Part shown: positions 33,776-45,524 of the stretch, piece after piece
Numbering within the stretch: position 1 is the stretch's first letter
How the letters are laid out: every line of letters begins with the position of its first letter
Assembly (NCBI GenBank): GCA_947184155.2
Contig: CAMXCT020000810.1
Location: forward strand, 93,243-157,242
Origin: Cladocopium goreaui
Lineage: Eukaryota > Sar > Dinophyceae > Suessiales > Symbiodiniaceae
Direction of reading: 5' to 3'
Length of the DNA: 64,000 bases
Made by a program: the position numbers and the translations under genes
The notes under the pieces: model-generated
What the model was told of the DNA's origin: nothing
Databases searched by the model: none
The model's input: only the letters and a program-made list of their open reading frames with translations

Positions 33776-34599
33776 GGTTTCTGGTTGTCTTGGAAATACA
33801 TTTTTGTACTCAATATCACGATGTCATATGATGTCATGGTTCTTATTCCTGGTTTTGTTCTCGTGCTTGCGATCATCATCTTCTTCTTCTGAATCCTCCT
33901 CTTCCGCATCTGAATCTTCTCCGTCTTCGATGTCTTCTGACTTCTTCTCTGCTTCCGACTATTTGGCTGCAGCAGTGCTCGTCATCGTTGGGTTCTCCTT
34001 GCCGTTGTGATTGTTACTGTTGTCGTCACCATCCTTGCTACTCCTGTTGCTGTCGCTGCTAGATGTGGCTCTAGTTCTCGTGCTGCGAAGGCTGCTTCAG
34101 CTGCTTAGCTTTGCTTGAAGCTTGTCTTGGTGATATAAACTCCAAGATAGAGACAAAAATAATAGTGCTGCCTCCGCAATGGCAAGTCAGCAAAGCTAAA
34201 CTGGCCATTCAGCGCTGAAAAGGGAACCCTGGACAATCGACACTGTGTACGTGTCCAATGTCATGCAAGCCGATTCTAGCTTGCTGATGTTTGTTGGTGA
34301 TTTCAATCCACTGAACCAAAAAGAAATGATACGTACATGTACATACTATCGTTCAAAAATAGTAAGGAAAGCTCACTGGGACACCCTCACACTGCAGGTC
34401 ATCCAAACCACCGTGGAAGCATGGGATCGGTTCCTGCACATCACGGAAGCTGATGGGAACAGTGACCACTCTAATTCCACAAAGTGGTCAAGTGGTCAAG
34501 GTTTCAAAAACACAAGACAAGAAACTTTGAGAAATCAATAATGATTCCTCCCTGGACACTGTGGATTTCCTGCTTCTTCATTTAGTTTCTACAGGCTGG

Positions 34600-34720
34600 A
34601 CATTTCCTTGTGGCTACTTGCAAGAAAGCCAGGAGGCTAGCGGCGAAGCCCAACCCACAGGGAGTCGGTCCGGCCACTGCAAGGCGGGCCTCAACTGTGG
34701 TATCTCAATTTCAACAAAGT
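34600..34720 (-). CDS. Possible exon with hydrophobic segment
   Basis: Minus frame TTVEARLAVAGPTPCGLGFA then ASLLAFLQ, ending at a possible GTAGCC donor. The hydrophobic run GLGFAASLLAFLQ could be a membrane helix. It lies downstream of the exon at 34812. Confidence 0.4.
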
Positions 34721-34811
34721 CCACTGCAATGCCATACAACTTCGAATATCACGCCGATTTGAGCTGGCAATGTTCCCACCATCAAGCCAATTCCAGCTGT
34801 TCGGTGGGTAC

Positions 34812-34909
34812 ATTCCAGCTGCGGATGTGCTGAATGTCGACCAGCCACTCCTTCTCTTTGTGCCGAAGCTTTTCCTCAGGCCGTTCGTACAGGGTAAGAA
34901 TCACCCCAC
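34812..34909 (-). CDS. Exon of unrecognised gene (charged helix)
   Basis: Starts after ATCAG with two bases, then 32 codons: GVILTLYERPEEKLRHKEKE, WLVDIQHIRSWN, ending at AAT|GTACCC. Strongly charged and probably helical. Good splice sites and a clean frame. Confidence 0.65.
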
Positions 34910-34989
34910 CTGATGATCACCCGTGCTGGCAAAATGTTTACATCCCGCTCGAGGAGTAGGACCTGTAGGAATTTTCACAACTCACATAT

Positions 34990-35054
34990 ACAGTAGAGGT
35001 ATGTATGTATATTATATGTATATATATATATAATTTATAATATATTTGTATGCT
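34990..35054. repeat. AT microsatellite
   Basis: GTATGTATATTATATGTATA followed by (TA)n, directly left of the family B element. Confidence 0.8.
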
Positions 35055-35175
35055 GGTGTGTCTGAAAATAGGGTCCCAAAAAAAGTCCCGTGGTTTATCA
35101 ATGTATCATCATGTTTCCTATTACTGTGGCGATTTCATGAGCACAAAAACAGTATACACCATTTTCAGACACACC
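35055..35175. mobile_element. Family B inverted-repeat element
   Basis: Left end GGTGTGTCTGAAAATAGGG, right end ACCATTTTCAGACACACC, an almost perfect terminal inverted repeat of about 15 bp. Confidence 0.8.
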
Positions 35176-35179
35176 CATT

Positions 35180-35270
35180 TATAATACATACATGTATATA
35201 TATATATACATATATATATATAAAGCAATATGTGTGTATATATATAATCGATCATATATGGGGACTCAGT
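35180..35270. repeat. AT/GT microsatellite
   Basis: Interrupted TATATA/CATATA run with a GTGTGTATATATA stretch, directly right of the family B element. Confidence 0.8.
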
Positions 35271-35856
35271 ATATGTACTAAAGGTATCCTGATGCATAGT
35301 GCTTCCAGCAATGGCAGCGAGCCCACAGTTCACCCAAGCATCCACCAGTTGCAGCGCAGCAGTGCTTGCAGCCAGCTGAGCAGTGGCAGGCAAGGGCCTC
35401 GGTTTTTTCTATTCGCCCTGAAAAAGCCATATGGTGACCTCTAAAATAGCTGGTAAGTGGATCTTAATTCCCCCAAAATATGGTATTCCATGGTATTCCC
35501 ATTTTGGAGTACTGGGTTACTAGGTTTGTCTGAAAAATGAGGTAAACCGGTAAACCCGCAATTCATGGCAACTTTTTTCAAGGACAATTCTGATGAACCA
35601 GTGGATTTCTGGACCCACATACAGCAGTGCTGGGCTTCAGAAACTCAACTGCACTACCCAACTCTCACCACAATTTGACAAAACATCTCTGTAAACATAC
35701 ATACAGTATTACTCAAACCATTTCTTAGACATGGGCTTGGCCGAAAATTCAGGACATTGCAAAAATTCATGAGGATAACTTAATCAGAGGCCATATTAAT
35801 GCCATATATTGAAAATCTTGTTCCCCACTGTTCAATGGCCGTGAGGGTAACTCCAC

Positions 35857-35934
35857 CGTTGTCAGATTCACGTGGTGAAATGCCAAGGCTTCCCAACAGG
35901 GACAGGGTGAAAGGCGCCATGTCCTCCACATCAC
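35857..35934 (-). CDS. Exon of unrecognised gene
   Basis: Between CCAG|GTGATG and AACG|GTGGAG; 25 full codons encoding DVEDMAPFTLSLLGSLGISP then RESDN. The frame stays open to the left (GVTLTAIEQWGTRFSIYG), so a longer form ending near 35780 is possible. Confidence 0.6.
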
Positions 35935-36100
35935 CTGGCGAAAACTGGAAAGAAATGGGATACCCATTGGAAATCAATAGGACGTTCCGAACATTCCATG
36001 ATTTTGTCTGTACATCCTGTACAACTATGGAACACTAGTTCATCCATTGCTTCAAAGCCTGGTGACCTTGTTTTCATTGGATAAATCCCCAAATATTGGA

Positions 36101-36214
36101 TACCATCTGGTTATTTAACAGTTAGCCATGGAAAATCACCATGTCCAAAATAGGTAAACCATCTATTTCTATGGGCCATCTATACCATGGCAAACTGTTA
36201 GTCAGAACCAGAGG
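36101..36214. mobile_element. Family A-related element
   Basis: TACCATCTGGTTATTTAACA on the left, CTGTTAGTCAGAACCAGAGG on the right, with inner GCCATGGAAAAT and CCATGGCAAA arms. It resembles family A but has different subterminal arms. It abuts the exon at 36224-36310. Confidence 0.6.
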
Positions 36215-36223
36215 CTTTTCTAC

Positions 36224-36310
36224 CCCCATTTCAGCTGGGTCACGAAGCTCGGTCTTCCGCAAGCTCTCCAGACCCAGTTTGGCGCTCTCGCGACATCTGA
36301 CTCGACTCTC
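36224..36310 (-). CDS. Exon of unrecognised gene (charged helix)
   Basis: Twenty-nine codons, phase zero, between CACCAG and GGG|GTAGAA: ESRVRCRESAKLGLESLRKT then ELRDPAEMG. Amphipathic and highly charged. An A-related element adjoins it at 36101-36214. Confidence 0.65.
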
Positions 36311-36900
36311 CTGGTGACGAAGCCCGCCGTGGCTTTTTTTGTATGGTGATCAAATGTGATAAAGGATAGTGTGGTAAAGCCACTAATGTCATTAATCAAG
36401 CCTCCCCAAAATCACTATAAATGGGTGATAACATGTGATAACTATCATCCCTAATTGGTAGGTTTATTATCGGGTCTCCCACGTCAGAGGTCCCTTGGGT
36501 GGATGGAATGGCCAAATATTCAGAATAAACATCATTCCAGGTGCACCTCTGGCAATGAGTGATTGCAGTTTCATCTATATCTTTCAAAGGCTTGGCTTTT
36601 GAAGCAGTTTCCACGTGGTGATGGCCCTATGATTCCTATCAGTCTCTCTCGGGTCAAGAAGGAGGCAACGCGCTGCAAAGCAAAACAAAACAAATATCGA
36701 GTGTATATACTTGTATATATGCATGTGTGTGTGTGATATGATATGTATTATAACTACAGTAATTATGATTAAATATAGATACAAATGATATTTGTTGGAT
36801 CTTGTTGGTTGGGTGTGAGTATTGAACTTCCAAGGATTTTATTGCTATGGATGGTCAAACATCCCCAAGAACCAACCAAACCAAAACGAATCTAATTGGA

Positions 36901-37022
36901 CCCTCTGGTAATCAAGCATGGCAGTGGAAAAGCCCCGCATTGATTGATAGATTATTTTCCCATTTATATAAATGCAACTGATTATAGGAGATTTTCCATT
37001 GCCATGTTTGCTTATCGGAGGG
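36901..37022. mobile_element. Family A-related element with CAAGCATGGCA subterminal arm
   Basis: Left CCCTCTGGTAATCAAGCATG then GCAGTGGAAAA. Right TTTTCCATTGCCATG then TTTGCTTATCGGAGGG. The terminal CCCTC/GAGGG is shared with family A while the rest differs. It lies next to the exon ending at 37055. Confidence 0.65.
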
Positions 37023-37054
37023 TAGTGCCTCGCCCAAAGCCAATCACATCGCAC

Positions 37055-37129
37055 CTGCAACTTTGCATTGAGTTGCTTTTGCAGTTGGATCGCCTGAGAT
37101 ATTTGGCAACGCAATCCGTGCGGCAGCCA
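37055..37129 (-). CDS. Exon of unrecognised gene (Gln-rich helix)
   Basis: Twenty-five codons between TATCAG and CAG|GTGCGA: WLPHGLRCQISQAIQLQKQL then NAKLQ. The end is likely helical or coiled-coil. Phase zero on both sides, compatible with the exon at 36224. Confidence 0.62.
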
Positions 37130-37904
37130 CTGATAGTCACCCCCCGCACATACCCAAACTGCATTAGGTAGTTCAAAATAACCAAACAATAGGATGTTGG
37201 TTGAGTGTCTTGCCAAAATTTAAAGCCTCTATCAAGGCATCATGGTCATGTTTGTCTCTGGTGTCGTTGGTTGGTCGGATGTGAAACAACTCCAATTTTG
37301 TGACGGGGGTCTGATACTCAATCTCAAAAACAACGTTCAGAAAAAATCGGACACATTCCGCATATGTTTGATATGGATAAAGCATAGGTCGCCCTTGTTC
37401 TTCCCTTTAACCATGAGTTCAGACCCGCTTGTTCCAAGTCTGGACTCTGATTGAAACGGATGGAGTTACGCCGCAGCACGTTATCACCTTGTGCTATTCA
37501 ATTTCTGGCTAATGGTATCTAACGGTTTTCCAGCATTCGACATCAGACTCACGCTGTCTTGAGATGCATTCCCAATCAAAGCCTCGAGGAAAACAGGTGT
37601 CAGCGATGGGCTGAAAACTAAGTGCTGGGTGCCAGTCACAAACAGAAGATGCAAGACCCACGAGAGTAGTTGGAGATGATTTCATTAACCAGTGTTTCTA
37701 GTGTTACAAGTGTCCAGATTCGATGTATTTTGCATTATTTTGCTAGTGTTTTGAAGTCTTCAACTGTGTTCAACTGGTGTTTTCCTTTTGAGCTTCCAAA
37801 GACACGAATCCAAGGATCCCAGGATCTCATCCCCAAGAGCCGCCTAATGTCCAAGGTGCAAAGGCCGGGACGGAGGCTGGGCGTTGGTCAAACAGTTCCT
37901 GACC

Positions 37905-38000
37905 AGTCAGAACCTGCAAATCCAATGGGCGCTGAATCGTTCTGGTGATGGGCCCGGTGGCGAAAATCGGTGATCTTCGTTTAGGAGAATCGCTAACATT
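37905..38000 (-). CDS. Probable exon of unrecognised gene
   Basis: Minus frame SPIFATGPITRTIQRPLDLQ, ending CAG|GTTCTG. The right edge is not fixed. Confidence 0.45.
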
Positions 38001-38633
38001 GCTGAGGTATACCCCAAACCATGTCGGATTTTCGAACTTCCTGTGAAACCTGGAAGCTCGTGACGGGTTTGGCATGGTTTGGCGACAAAATCACCAACTT
38101 TGCCGCCTGAGCAGCAGTCTTGATCAAGGACTCCATGTGATCCTTGACCATCCTGGACACTCAGTGAATCTCAGTGAGCTTGAAAACTGGTAGAAATTCA
38201 CTGCCCAAAGGTGAAACATGGTGGAATCATGTCACCAGCAACAGCCGGACAAGTCAAGTCCTGCATCTTGAGGATTCTTCCTGGAGCTTTCGCAACGCTC
38301 CCTCCATCTCAGAACGGCGATCCTGGCCGAAGCTTTCCGCATGATCAGAAACAAGACTTGAATGAGTTCCATCAAATGGAGATGAAATGGAGATCATGTT
38401 CCTGAGGTTTGTTCTTTTTTTGCTCGTGCTTTTTCACTCTGCTGCTTGCGCGTAAAGCTTGGAGGTTGTGCCACTTGGGAAGCTTAGAGGGCCTTCCAGT
38501 AAGATCTATCCTGGCACCGGAAAATCAGCTATGGGAATGGCTTTAAACTGACAAATCTCTTTTGCAACTTTGTTTCTTTATGGAGAATACTCAAGTTCAC
38601 AGTAAATCCCCAACCTGCCCCAAAATGGCTCAC

Positions 38634-38725
38634 CTCCTCACATGGCGGAGAGGTGCCCAGCAGGTTAAACCTGGCGAAGCGCACGTTCGACACCCGGCCT
38701 TGCCCATCATCCCCCAACTTGAAAT
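38634..38725 (-). CDS. Exon of unrecognised gene
   Basis: Starts after TATATAG with two bases, then 30 codons: FKLGDDGQGRVSNVRFARFN, LLGTSPPCEE, ending GAG|GTGAGC. The donor is canonical and phase zero. Confidence 0.65.
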
Positions 38726-39354
38726 CTATATAGATGGAAACAAGTGATCTAAAAAAACAATAAACATGGTATAAAAATGGTGGATGTTGCGGACCCTTAT
38801 TTTTGGACGAAGCCACTTGGATTCTGATAACCTTAGAATGCCAGCATTCTAATCGGTTGTTGACGCTGTCTCTCTTGGCTCATGTCAGTTCTTAGAGCAT
38901 TTGTCTAAAACATTGAGCAAAGATGTAACTCAACTGAGACGCTGCTGGCTAACTACAGTAGCTGCTGTTTGCAATTCAGACCTCGTACTTTTCTTGAACA
39001 GGCTCCAGGACCATGATGGCTATTGCGGCAGCATGACTGGGTACAGCGAATAGCACCTCTTGTTGAAGCTTTGTCGTACATACCACTCCAAAGCCACGTC
39101 ACATTTCGTCACGGTTCCGCGGCCTCCGCCTTAATTGCTGTGCTAAGCGAGCATCTACCTGCACTGTTGGTCATCCCAATCCGCCCAAAAAAATCCAAAA
39201 AACTCATTCCTGATGGTTGAAGTGCCATTTTTGATGGTGAACTGCTGGTTGAATGCCTGATCAGCTTGATCAATGATTGCCATCTCTGGTTCACCCCCAT
39301 TTTCGATGGTTAACCGGTTAACCCCCACCATCAGTTGCCAATTTGTCCCGCCTC

Positions 39355-39425
39355 ACAACTGATGCCTTTCAGCGCACAAAGCTCTGTGTCCAGCTGCCTA
39401 GCGACAAATTTGGTCATTTGTTTGT
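39355..39425 (-). CDS. Possible short exon
   Basis: Minus frame TKFVARQLDTELCALKGISC then EAGQIGN, moderately convincing, followed by stop or donor. No family recognised. Confidence 0.35.
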
Positions 39426-40299
39426 GGCATGTAATCAATTCTTTGGTGAAGATGATTTTCACCCATATCACTACATCCAAGGAAAATAGAAGTTTGAAAA
39501 TAGAATATACATAATATATAGATATATGAACAATTATTGATACGGAGATGAAAATACTGGTAGGTAGATTTAGCTATTGGGTATAAACGTTAGACATGTG
39601 CATATACATGTTCATGAGGTCCAGTGAGGAGTTGTCGCCTTGCTATTCATACAATTTGTCTTTCTTGGCCCCTCCAAAATTCCTGCAGGAATTACCCCCA
39701 CCATCCAGTTGTAGCCAGTATGTCCTGTTGGTGGAGCATGTCACTTCTGCAACATCCAACATTTTTCTTCACCCCAGTTTCGGGAATGTACACACAAGCC
39801 TTCAATACCGGGGTTTGATTAGGATGATGGGTCCAATTTAAAGGTGCGGCAGCTGAGGCTACACCCATTTTGTTGCTTAACCCCTATATTTGCACTGGTA
39901 AAATCCATGTTTGCTTGGTAGACTCCTATCTTCATTCTCGGTTTTAATTTGTCTGAATGTTTAGCGAGAATCCCAATTTCTGTATGGTGAAACCTCTGTT
40001 TTTGGTGACATTCCATTACTTTTGGCCCACATCCTAATTTTATCTCAATTTTATTGGGATAGTAGTATCCTGGACAGTATCCTCATGTTTGATCATTTAA
40101 CCTCTGATAATTTAAATAGTAGCTCTCAAAAATCACTATTACTGTCTATAATTGATAAATCATCATAAATTATCAACAAAGTGCCTATTGTCCGTAGCTA
40201 TGTAAAACAAACAGATGGTGAATCCCACAAAATCCTATAAAACGGATTAGAACTGTATGAAAATTGTATAAAAATCCCGTAACATCCCATAAATGGCGA

Positions 40300-40410
40300 C
40301 GAAACCTCCTTCCCCTTTGCGCTGCTCCCGCTCTTGGGGACGGCCTTTGTGCAGCTTGGCATTTTTCCAGGAGCTTTGCCAGAGAGCTGCGGGCGGAGGT
40401 TGCCGACCTG
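40300..40410 (-). CDS. Probable exon of unrecognised gene
   Basis: After a TTCCAG acceptor the minus frame encodes RSATSARSSLAKLLEKCQAA then QRPSPRAGAAQRGRR, part helical, part basic. An alternative frame is also open, so the assignment is tentative. Confidence 0.45.
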
Positions 40411-40585
40411 AACTGGAACAAGATGAATTTCAACCAACCAAAGTTGAGATTTAAAGCGGAGTTATCATGCTTGCCTAGAACTTTTAACGTGTTGTTTCAA
40501 CAGTTACATGTCCAAATATCAGGAATTGTGTACTCAAAACAATGTGAGTATCCGTCATTGCCGAGCAGCTGAACTGAGGCCCTGG

Positions 40586-40646
40586 AAATGCTTTGAAAAC
40601 TCGGGCAGGGCGACAAAGAGTTCAAGGCCCGTGATGAGGCGCAGGT
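40586..40646 (-). CDS. Probable exon of unrecognised gene
   Basis: After CTGCAG|AC the minus frame encodes LRLITGLELFVALPEFSKHF, hydrophobic and aromatic. The frame is also open upstream (VLVAAD). The donor was not identified with certainty. Confidence 0.5.
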
Positions 40647-40991
40647 CTGCAGCAACCAGGACGTTTCTTGTCGGAAAGCAATGGAAATTTCATCGATGGG
40701 GAGATCAAGATGATACCAATTAATGGATTGGATGAAGGGGAAATGTACCGGAAACCATGGTTTGTACCCAATATCGTTTGCTACGAAATTGATCTTAAAC
40801 TAAATCCGAGAATGATTGAGAATGAACATCTAGCGACCATGCTTGAAATATGGATACAGATAAGAAGTGGGTTGCGCTTTTGGCAGCAATGGGTTCACTT
40901 TTGTGAGTTGACCCCTCAGCGTTTATTTTTTTCTGTCAGATTCTTTAAGCACCCATTTGAGCCTCCATGATGGTTTTCTTGTTTGAACATG

Positions 40992-41102
40992 TATTCTCTG
41001 GTAATCTAAGCTGTCAATAAACGAAAACGATCAATTTTGAATAGTTCACTATATTCATGTATAAACAGGTCCCTTTCATTGCCACGCTTGATTACCGGAG
41101 GA
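40992..41102. mobile_element. Family A-related element, degenerate
   Basis: ATTCTCTGGTAATCTAAGC on the left, CATTGCCACGCTTGATTACC and GGAGGAT on the right. It corresponds to the 36901 type with several mutations. Confidence 0.5.
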
Positions 41103-41214
41103 TGACCTTCTGTTGCTTCAAGGTTCACACCCTTGTTCCCCGCAACTTTGTCTGGGGTTCTTGTTTCTGATTCTCTATCCCGAGCCTCCGCCTCCGCCTC
41201 CCGCCCCGCCTCCT

Positions 41215-41636
41215 TCCAACCATCTTTCATATGTTGCTTGTCACACACAATCTTTCATATGTTGCTTATCACACACCATCTTTCACACACAACTTTGTCA
41301 CACACACACACATCTTTGTCAACCACCATCTTTCACACACCATCTCTCACACACACATCTTTGTCAACCACCATCTTTCACACACCATCGTTCACACACC
41401 ATCTCTCACACACCATCTCGCACACGCATCTTTGTCAACCACCATCTTTCACACACCATCTTTTTGCACACACCATCTTTCACACATCATCTTTGCCAAC
41501 CATCTTTGTCAACCACCATTTTTCACACACCATCTTTCACACACCATCTTTCACACACATCTTTGTCAACAACCATCTTTCACACACCATCTTTTACACA
41601 CACCATCTTTCACACACCATCTCTCACACACCATCT
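41215..41636. repeat. CACACACCATCTTT minisatellite, left block
   Basis: Dozens of imperfect units of the type CACACACCATCTTTCA, mixed with CACATCTTTGTCAACCAC and AACTTTGTCACA variants. Long plus-strand open frames (His/Thr/Ser-rich) across it follow from the repeat and are not taken as genes. Confidence 0.92.
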
Positions 41637-42180
41637 TGGCGACATCCACCTTCGTTTCACGTGGCAGGCGCGTGGCACTTATGGCTCTGGGCTGGCTCTG
41701 GTGGCGCGCTTGGGCCCGTTTTGGTCGCCGGTGACGCCGCGGCACTTTGCGTGGCAGGCGTGGCACTTGGCGACACTCGTTTCACGTGGCAGGCGTGGCA
41801 CTTGGCGACAACCACCTTCGTTTTGCGTGGCAGGCGTGGCACTTATGGCTCTGGGCTGGCTCTGGTGGCGCGCTTGGGCCCGTTTTGGTCGCCGGTGGCG
41901 CCACGGCACTTTGCGTGGCAGGCTTGGCACTTCGCGACATCCACGTTCGTTTCACGTGGAAGGCGTGGCACTTGGCGACAACCACCTTCGTTTTGCGTGG
42001 CAGGCGTAGCACTTATGGCACTGGGCTGGCTCTGGTGGCGCGCTTGGGCCCGTTTTGGTCGCCGGTGACGCCGCGGCACTTTAGGTGGCAGGCGTGGCAC
42101 TTGGTGACATCCACCTTCGTTTCACGTGGCAGGTGTGGCACTTGGAGACATCTACCTTCGTTTTGCGTGGCAGGCGTGGC
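41637..42180. repeat. GC-rich tandem repeat, about 3 units of ~170 bp
   Basis: The block GGCACTTATGGCTCTGGGCT through GTTTTGGTCGCCGGTG recurs at about 41675, 41838 and 42010. Each is followed by short units of GTGGCAGGCGTGGCACTTGG, CGACA and CCACCTTCGTTT. Reverse-strand frames give PRLPRK/CHACHxKC-like products. It is inserted inside the CACACACCATCTTT minisatellite. Confidence 0.88.
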
Positions 42181-42770
42181 ACCATCTTTCACACACCCTC
42201 TTTCACACACCATCTTTTCACACCCAACTTTGTCACACACCATCTTTCACGCACCATCTTTCACACACCACTTTGCCACCCACCATCTTTGACACACCAT
42301 CTTTCACACACAACTTTGTCACACACCATCTTTGACACACCACTTTGTCACACACCATCTTTCACACACCATCTTTGACACACCCTCTTTCACGCATCAT
42401 CTTTGTAACACACCATCTTTCACGCACCATCTTTCACACACCATCTTTTACACCCAACTTTGTCAAACACCATCTTTGACACACCATCTTTCACACACCA
42501 CTTTGTCACACACCACTTTGTCTCACACCATCTTTCACCACACCATCTCTCACACACATCTTTGTCAACCACCATCTTTCACACACCATCTTTCACACAC
42601 CACTTTGTCACACACCGTCTTTCGCACACAACTTTGTCGCACGCTCTCTTTCACACACAACTTTCACACACACCATATTTCACACACAACTTTGTCACAC
42701 ACACACCATCTTTCTTCGTCACACACCATCTTTCACATACAACTTTGTCACACACAACTTTGTTTTACTT
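42181..42770. repeat. CACACACCATCTTT minisatellite, right block
   Basis: Continues the left block, with a higher share of ACTTTGTCACACACCA units. It ends at CACACACAACTTTGTTTTAC near 42770. Confidence 0.92.
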
Positions 42771-42779
42771 GTCAGTCCT

Positions 42780-44090
42780 CCACCACATCCTTTGTCTTTC
42801 CCTCTTTCCCCGTCCCCACTACAACATTTGGTGCTCATTATTGGAAGAAGTTGCCTTGTGGGGTTATCCGGCCCTTTAATTTTCGTAGTGTTTGTTAATT
42901 TAATCCCGATCTTTGCTGTTCACCCTCCGCCCAATGCACTCCCATCCACGGAATAAAACGCCCAACTGCATAAGAAACCAACATGAACAATTCTGGTATA
43001 GTTCACCAGGTTTTTTGTCGGGTGGTGAAAAAGATCCTAGGGATCAATAGTTAAAGCAGCTTAAACCCCAGTTTCCTTGGTAGAATAGTTATCTCATGGT
43101 TTTTCATGGTTTTTCCTATTAATTAGCATGTATTTAGTTGTGCTACGTCCACCTTCGAAAACCGCAGCTTTTCCATATCGAAGGATGTTCATGTCCTAAA
43201 GCTTCCCCCGTTTTTCACGGACCCGGCTTGGTGGCACCGGAAAACAATGGCCCAAGAAACCCTCAACGAGAAGGCCGGGTGCGACGTCGACGGCTCCGAG
43301 GACGACATCGAGAGACGGGCGCGAGGCCGGAGCCTTCCAAAGAAAGGCTGGACTCGAAACATATCGAGAGATTCAACATATTATATTTGTATACTATATG
43401 TATATTATATGGGTACTATATAGATACATATCGAATCATATCATATTTGAATCATATCTATGCTATAATATCATTATAAGCGAGCATAGATATGATTATG
43501 CTATAATCGAGCATAGATATGATTAAAATATAGTCAGATACTCAACATCAGGGCCTTGATTTCAGTCATGAAAAAATGATCTGATAAATCAATAAATCAA
43601 GACAAATCAAGTACGAGTATAATATCAAATCATTGATATAAAACAGACAAGTGTAAACATTATAGATAAAAAATAGACAAGTGTAAAAATTATAGATATC
43701 GACAAGTGTAAAAATTATAGATAAAAAATAGACAAGTGTAAAAATTATAGATATATGATATGAGTGTGAAACTACTTTGTGGCATCGCAGGATGCAGTGC
43801 AGGGCGAAAATTGCTCCAAGCAGAAACTAGTTGCTCCAAGTTCCAAGAGAGTCACAGGAAATGTGTACAACTCAAAAACGGGATGCCAAGAAAGTCACAA
43901 GAATCGAAATCGTCCAACAGCTCTATACTTATATAATAATATTATATAATATTAATCTTATATACTCTTCTGCAGTCAGATTCCGATCTCCATCAGCCCT
44001 ATTATAAAAGGATATATGTGGCTGAATTTCATCATAATTCACTAAGCTGAAAATAGCGGTTCTCGGTTCAGCCAGCTATGAGGATGATTC
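42780..44090. other. Intergenic or intronic sequence with AT repeats
   Basis: Contains a plus-strand frame from an ATG at 43247 (MAQETLNEKAGCDVDGSEDD then IERRARGRS); a minus frame is open at the same place, so strand is undecided. AT-rich runs occupy 43380-43550. Confidence 0.35.
43650..43762. repeat. Tandem repeat of GACAAGTGTAAAAATTATAG
   Basis: Four units of GACAAGTGTAAA(A/C)ATTATAGATA, with two alternating spacers (AAAAAATA and TC). Period alternates between about 30 and 24 bp. Confidence 0.85.
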
Positions 44091-44091
44091 C

Positions 44092-44157
44092 CCTCCGGTG
44101 CTGCAGGAACCTCCTGGGCGAAAGACTCGAGGGCGGCCTCTCGCGACACGCTCGCGC
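44092..44157 (-). CDS. Probable exon of unrecognised gene
   Basis: After CTCAG with two leading bases the frame gives ASVSREAALESFAQEVPAAP. The donor is unclear. A second open frame exists. Confidence 0.4.
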
Positions 44158-45432
44158 CTGAGATACGTTTGACACCCCCAAACGGTTTCCATCTCTGAAT
44201 GGATTGATTTAAGGGGATCTATACAGGAAACCATGGGTTTTACCTGTTTTTTATAGGGGTGTCCTGTGAATTTCCCCTTCAATTCCATGAATCTTCCAAT
44301 CATATTGAATCAGCTGCACTTCTCATTCATCATCCAGACATCCACCAGGATATATCCACCCCATTTCAAATAGAGGGAGACAATAAAAGATTACAGGGAA
44401 TTAGAGCCCTAAAAATGACCATTTGAATGAGAAAATATGAGAAAATTATGATGAACCTCAAGATTTTGGGGTACCATAGGGGTTTCCAGCCGCCTGTGGC
44501 GATTCTGGCCGCAAGGGAGGTCGCCGTGTTGCACGGGCGAAGGACATGGCTGCGGTTTCGCAGTGTCCTGTGATTGTGGCCGTGGTGCCATAATGTGCCA
44601 TGTCTATCCATGTCTTGTTTTCATAGATGAATTATACCTCACCGTGATGAGCTCACAATGCGACTTCCGCAGTAGGATCTTCAATGATCTTCACCACTGA
44701 GAAGCACTTGCATAGATATAGATGGAAAGATTGAACAGCAACCTGGTCTGCATGTTTCTCGTAGTGGCAGTGCAAATTGCAGCTGCAAAACCATCACATT
44801 TGCCCGCCGCAAAACCAGATGTATCAAGGACCTACTTGTCAGGCCCTTTGAGCCGACACATGATGGCATCTCTGGGTGTTTGAACCTGTACAGGTACCTA
44901 GATCTAGTTTGAGAGTATGATTTTAGAGTTTTTTGTATGCTTTAATACCCCTGAAATGAAGCACTGGGTAAATGGGTAAGGTGTTTATTCTGTTGATTCT
45001 TGGGTTTCCCACAGTGGTCAGCTGGGCAACAAGCTTGAAAGCACAAAACGTTTGAAACCAGACAGCTCTTGTTGCACTCTGGTGAGCTCAGTTTTCCTCC
45101 ACCACGGCTGGATCTTGACCTTGTGACACCTTTAAGGTCAACTTGACGCTTTCTCAATCTGGGCATCACATTTCAGGACCGAATTGGAACTGCCCAAGCT
45201 TCAGAGCTCCCATTCCTGCGCCGCACTGCCACCTCTATGACGTGGCCAAAGCTTGCCTCGGCGGTTGACGTAGCCCCTTGGGATCCCTTCCGTCTGTCAG
45301 ATTCGCATGGCGGATCAGCCCTCGTCCCCTGGTTTTCAGTGATAATGGATGGATGTTCATCACACCATTCATGGGGGAAAATCATTGGGTTTTTCACCCA
45401 CACCTCTAACTTCACCTAGTGGTTCTGTCCAG

Positions 45433-45524
45433 TCGCCCATGCCCTCAGTCAAAACCACGAACTGGCCTCTCGGACCATGGACGCTGTCGTGGGGAAGGCT
45501 AGAGATTCTGGAAATGATGACTTC
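45433..45524 (+). CDS. Plus-strand exon, copy 1 of a duplicated exon
   Basis: After GTCCAG, two bases then 30 codons: AHALSQNHELASRTMDAVVG, KARDSGNDDF, ending TTC|GTATGA. The minus strand has stops here. Same length, phase and splice sites as the copy at 46928-47019. Family not recognised; probably helical. Confidence 0.7.

Noticed and set aside
41113..42898. Long His/Thr/Ser-rich plus-strand frames
   Set aside because: Produced by the CACACACCATCTTT minisatellite, which is open in several frames at once.
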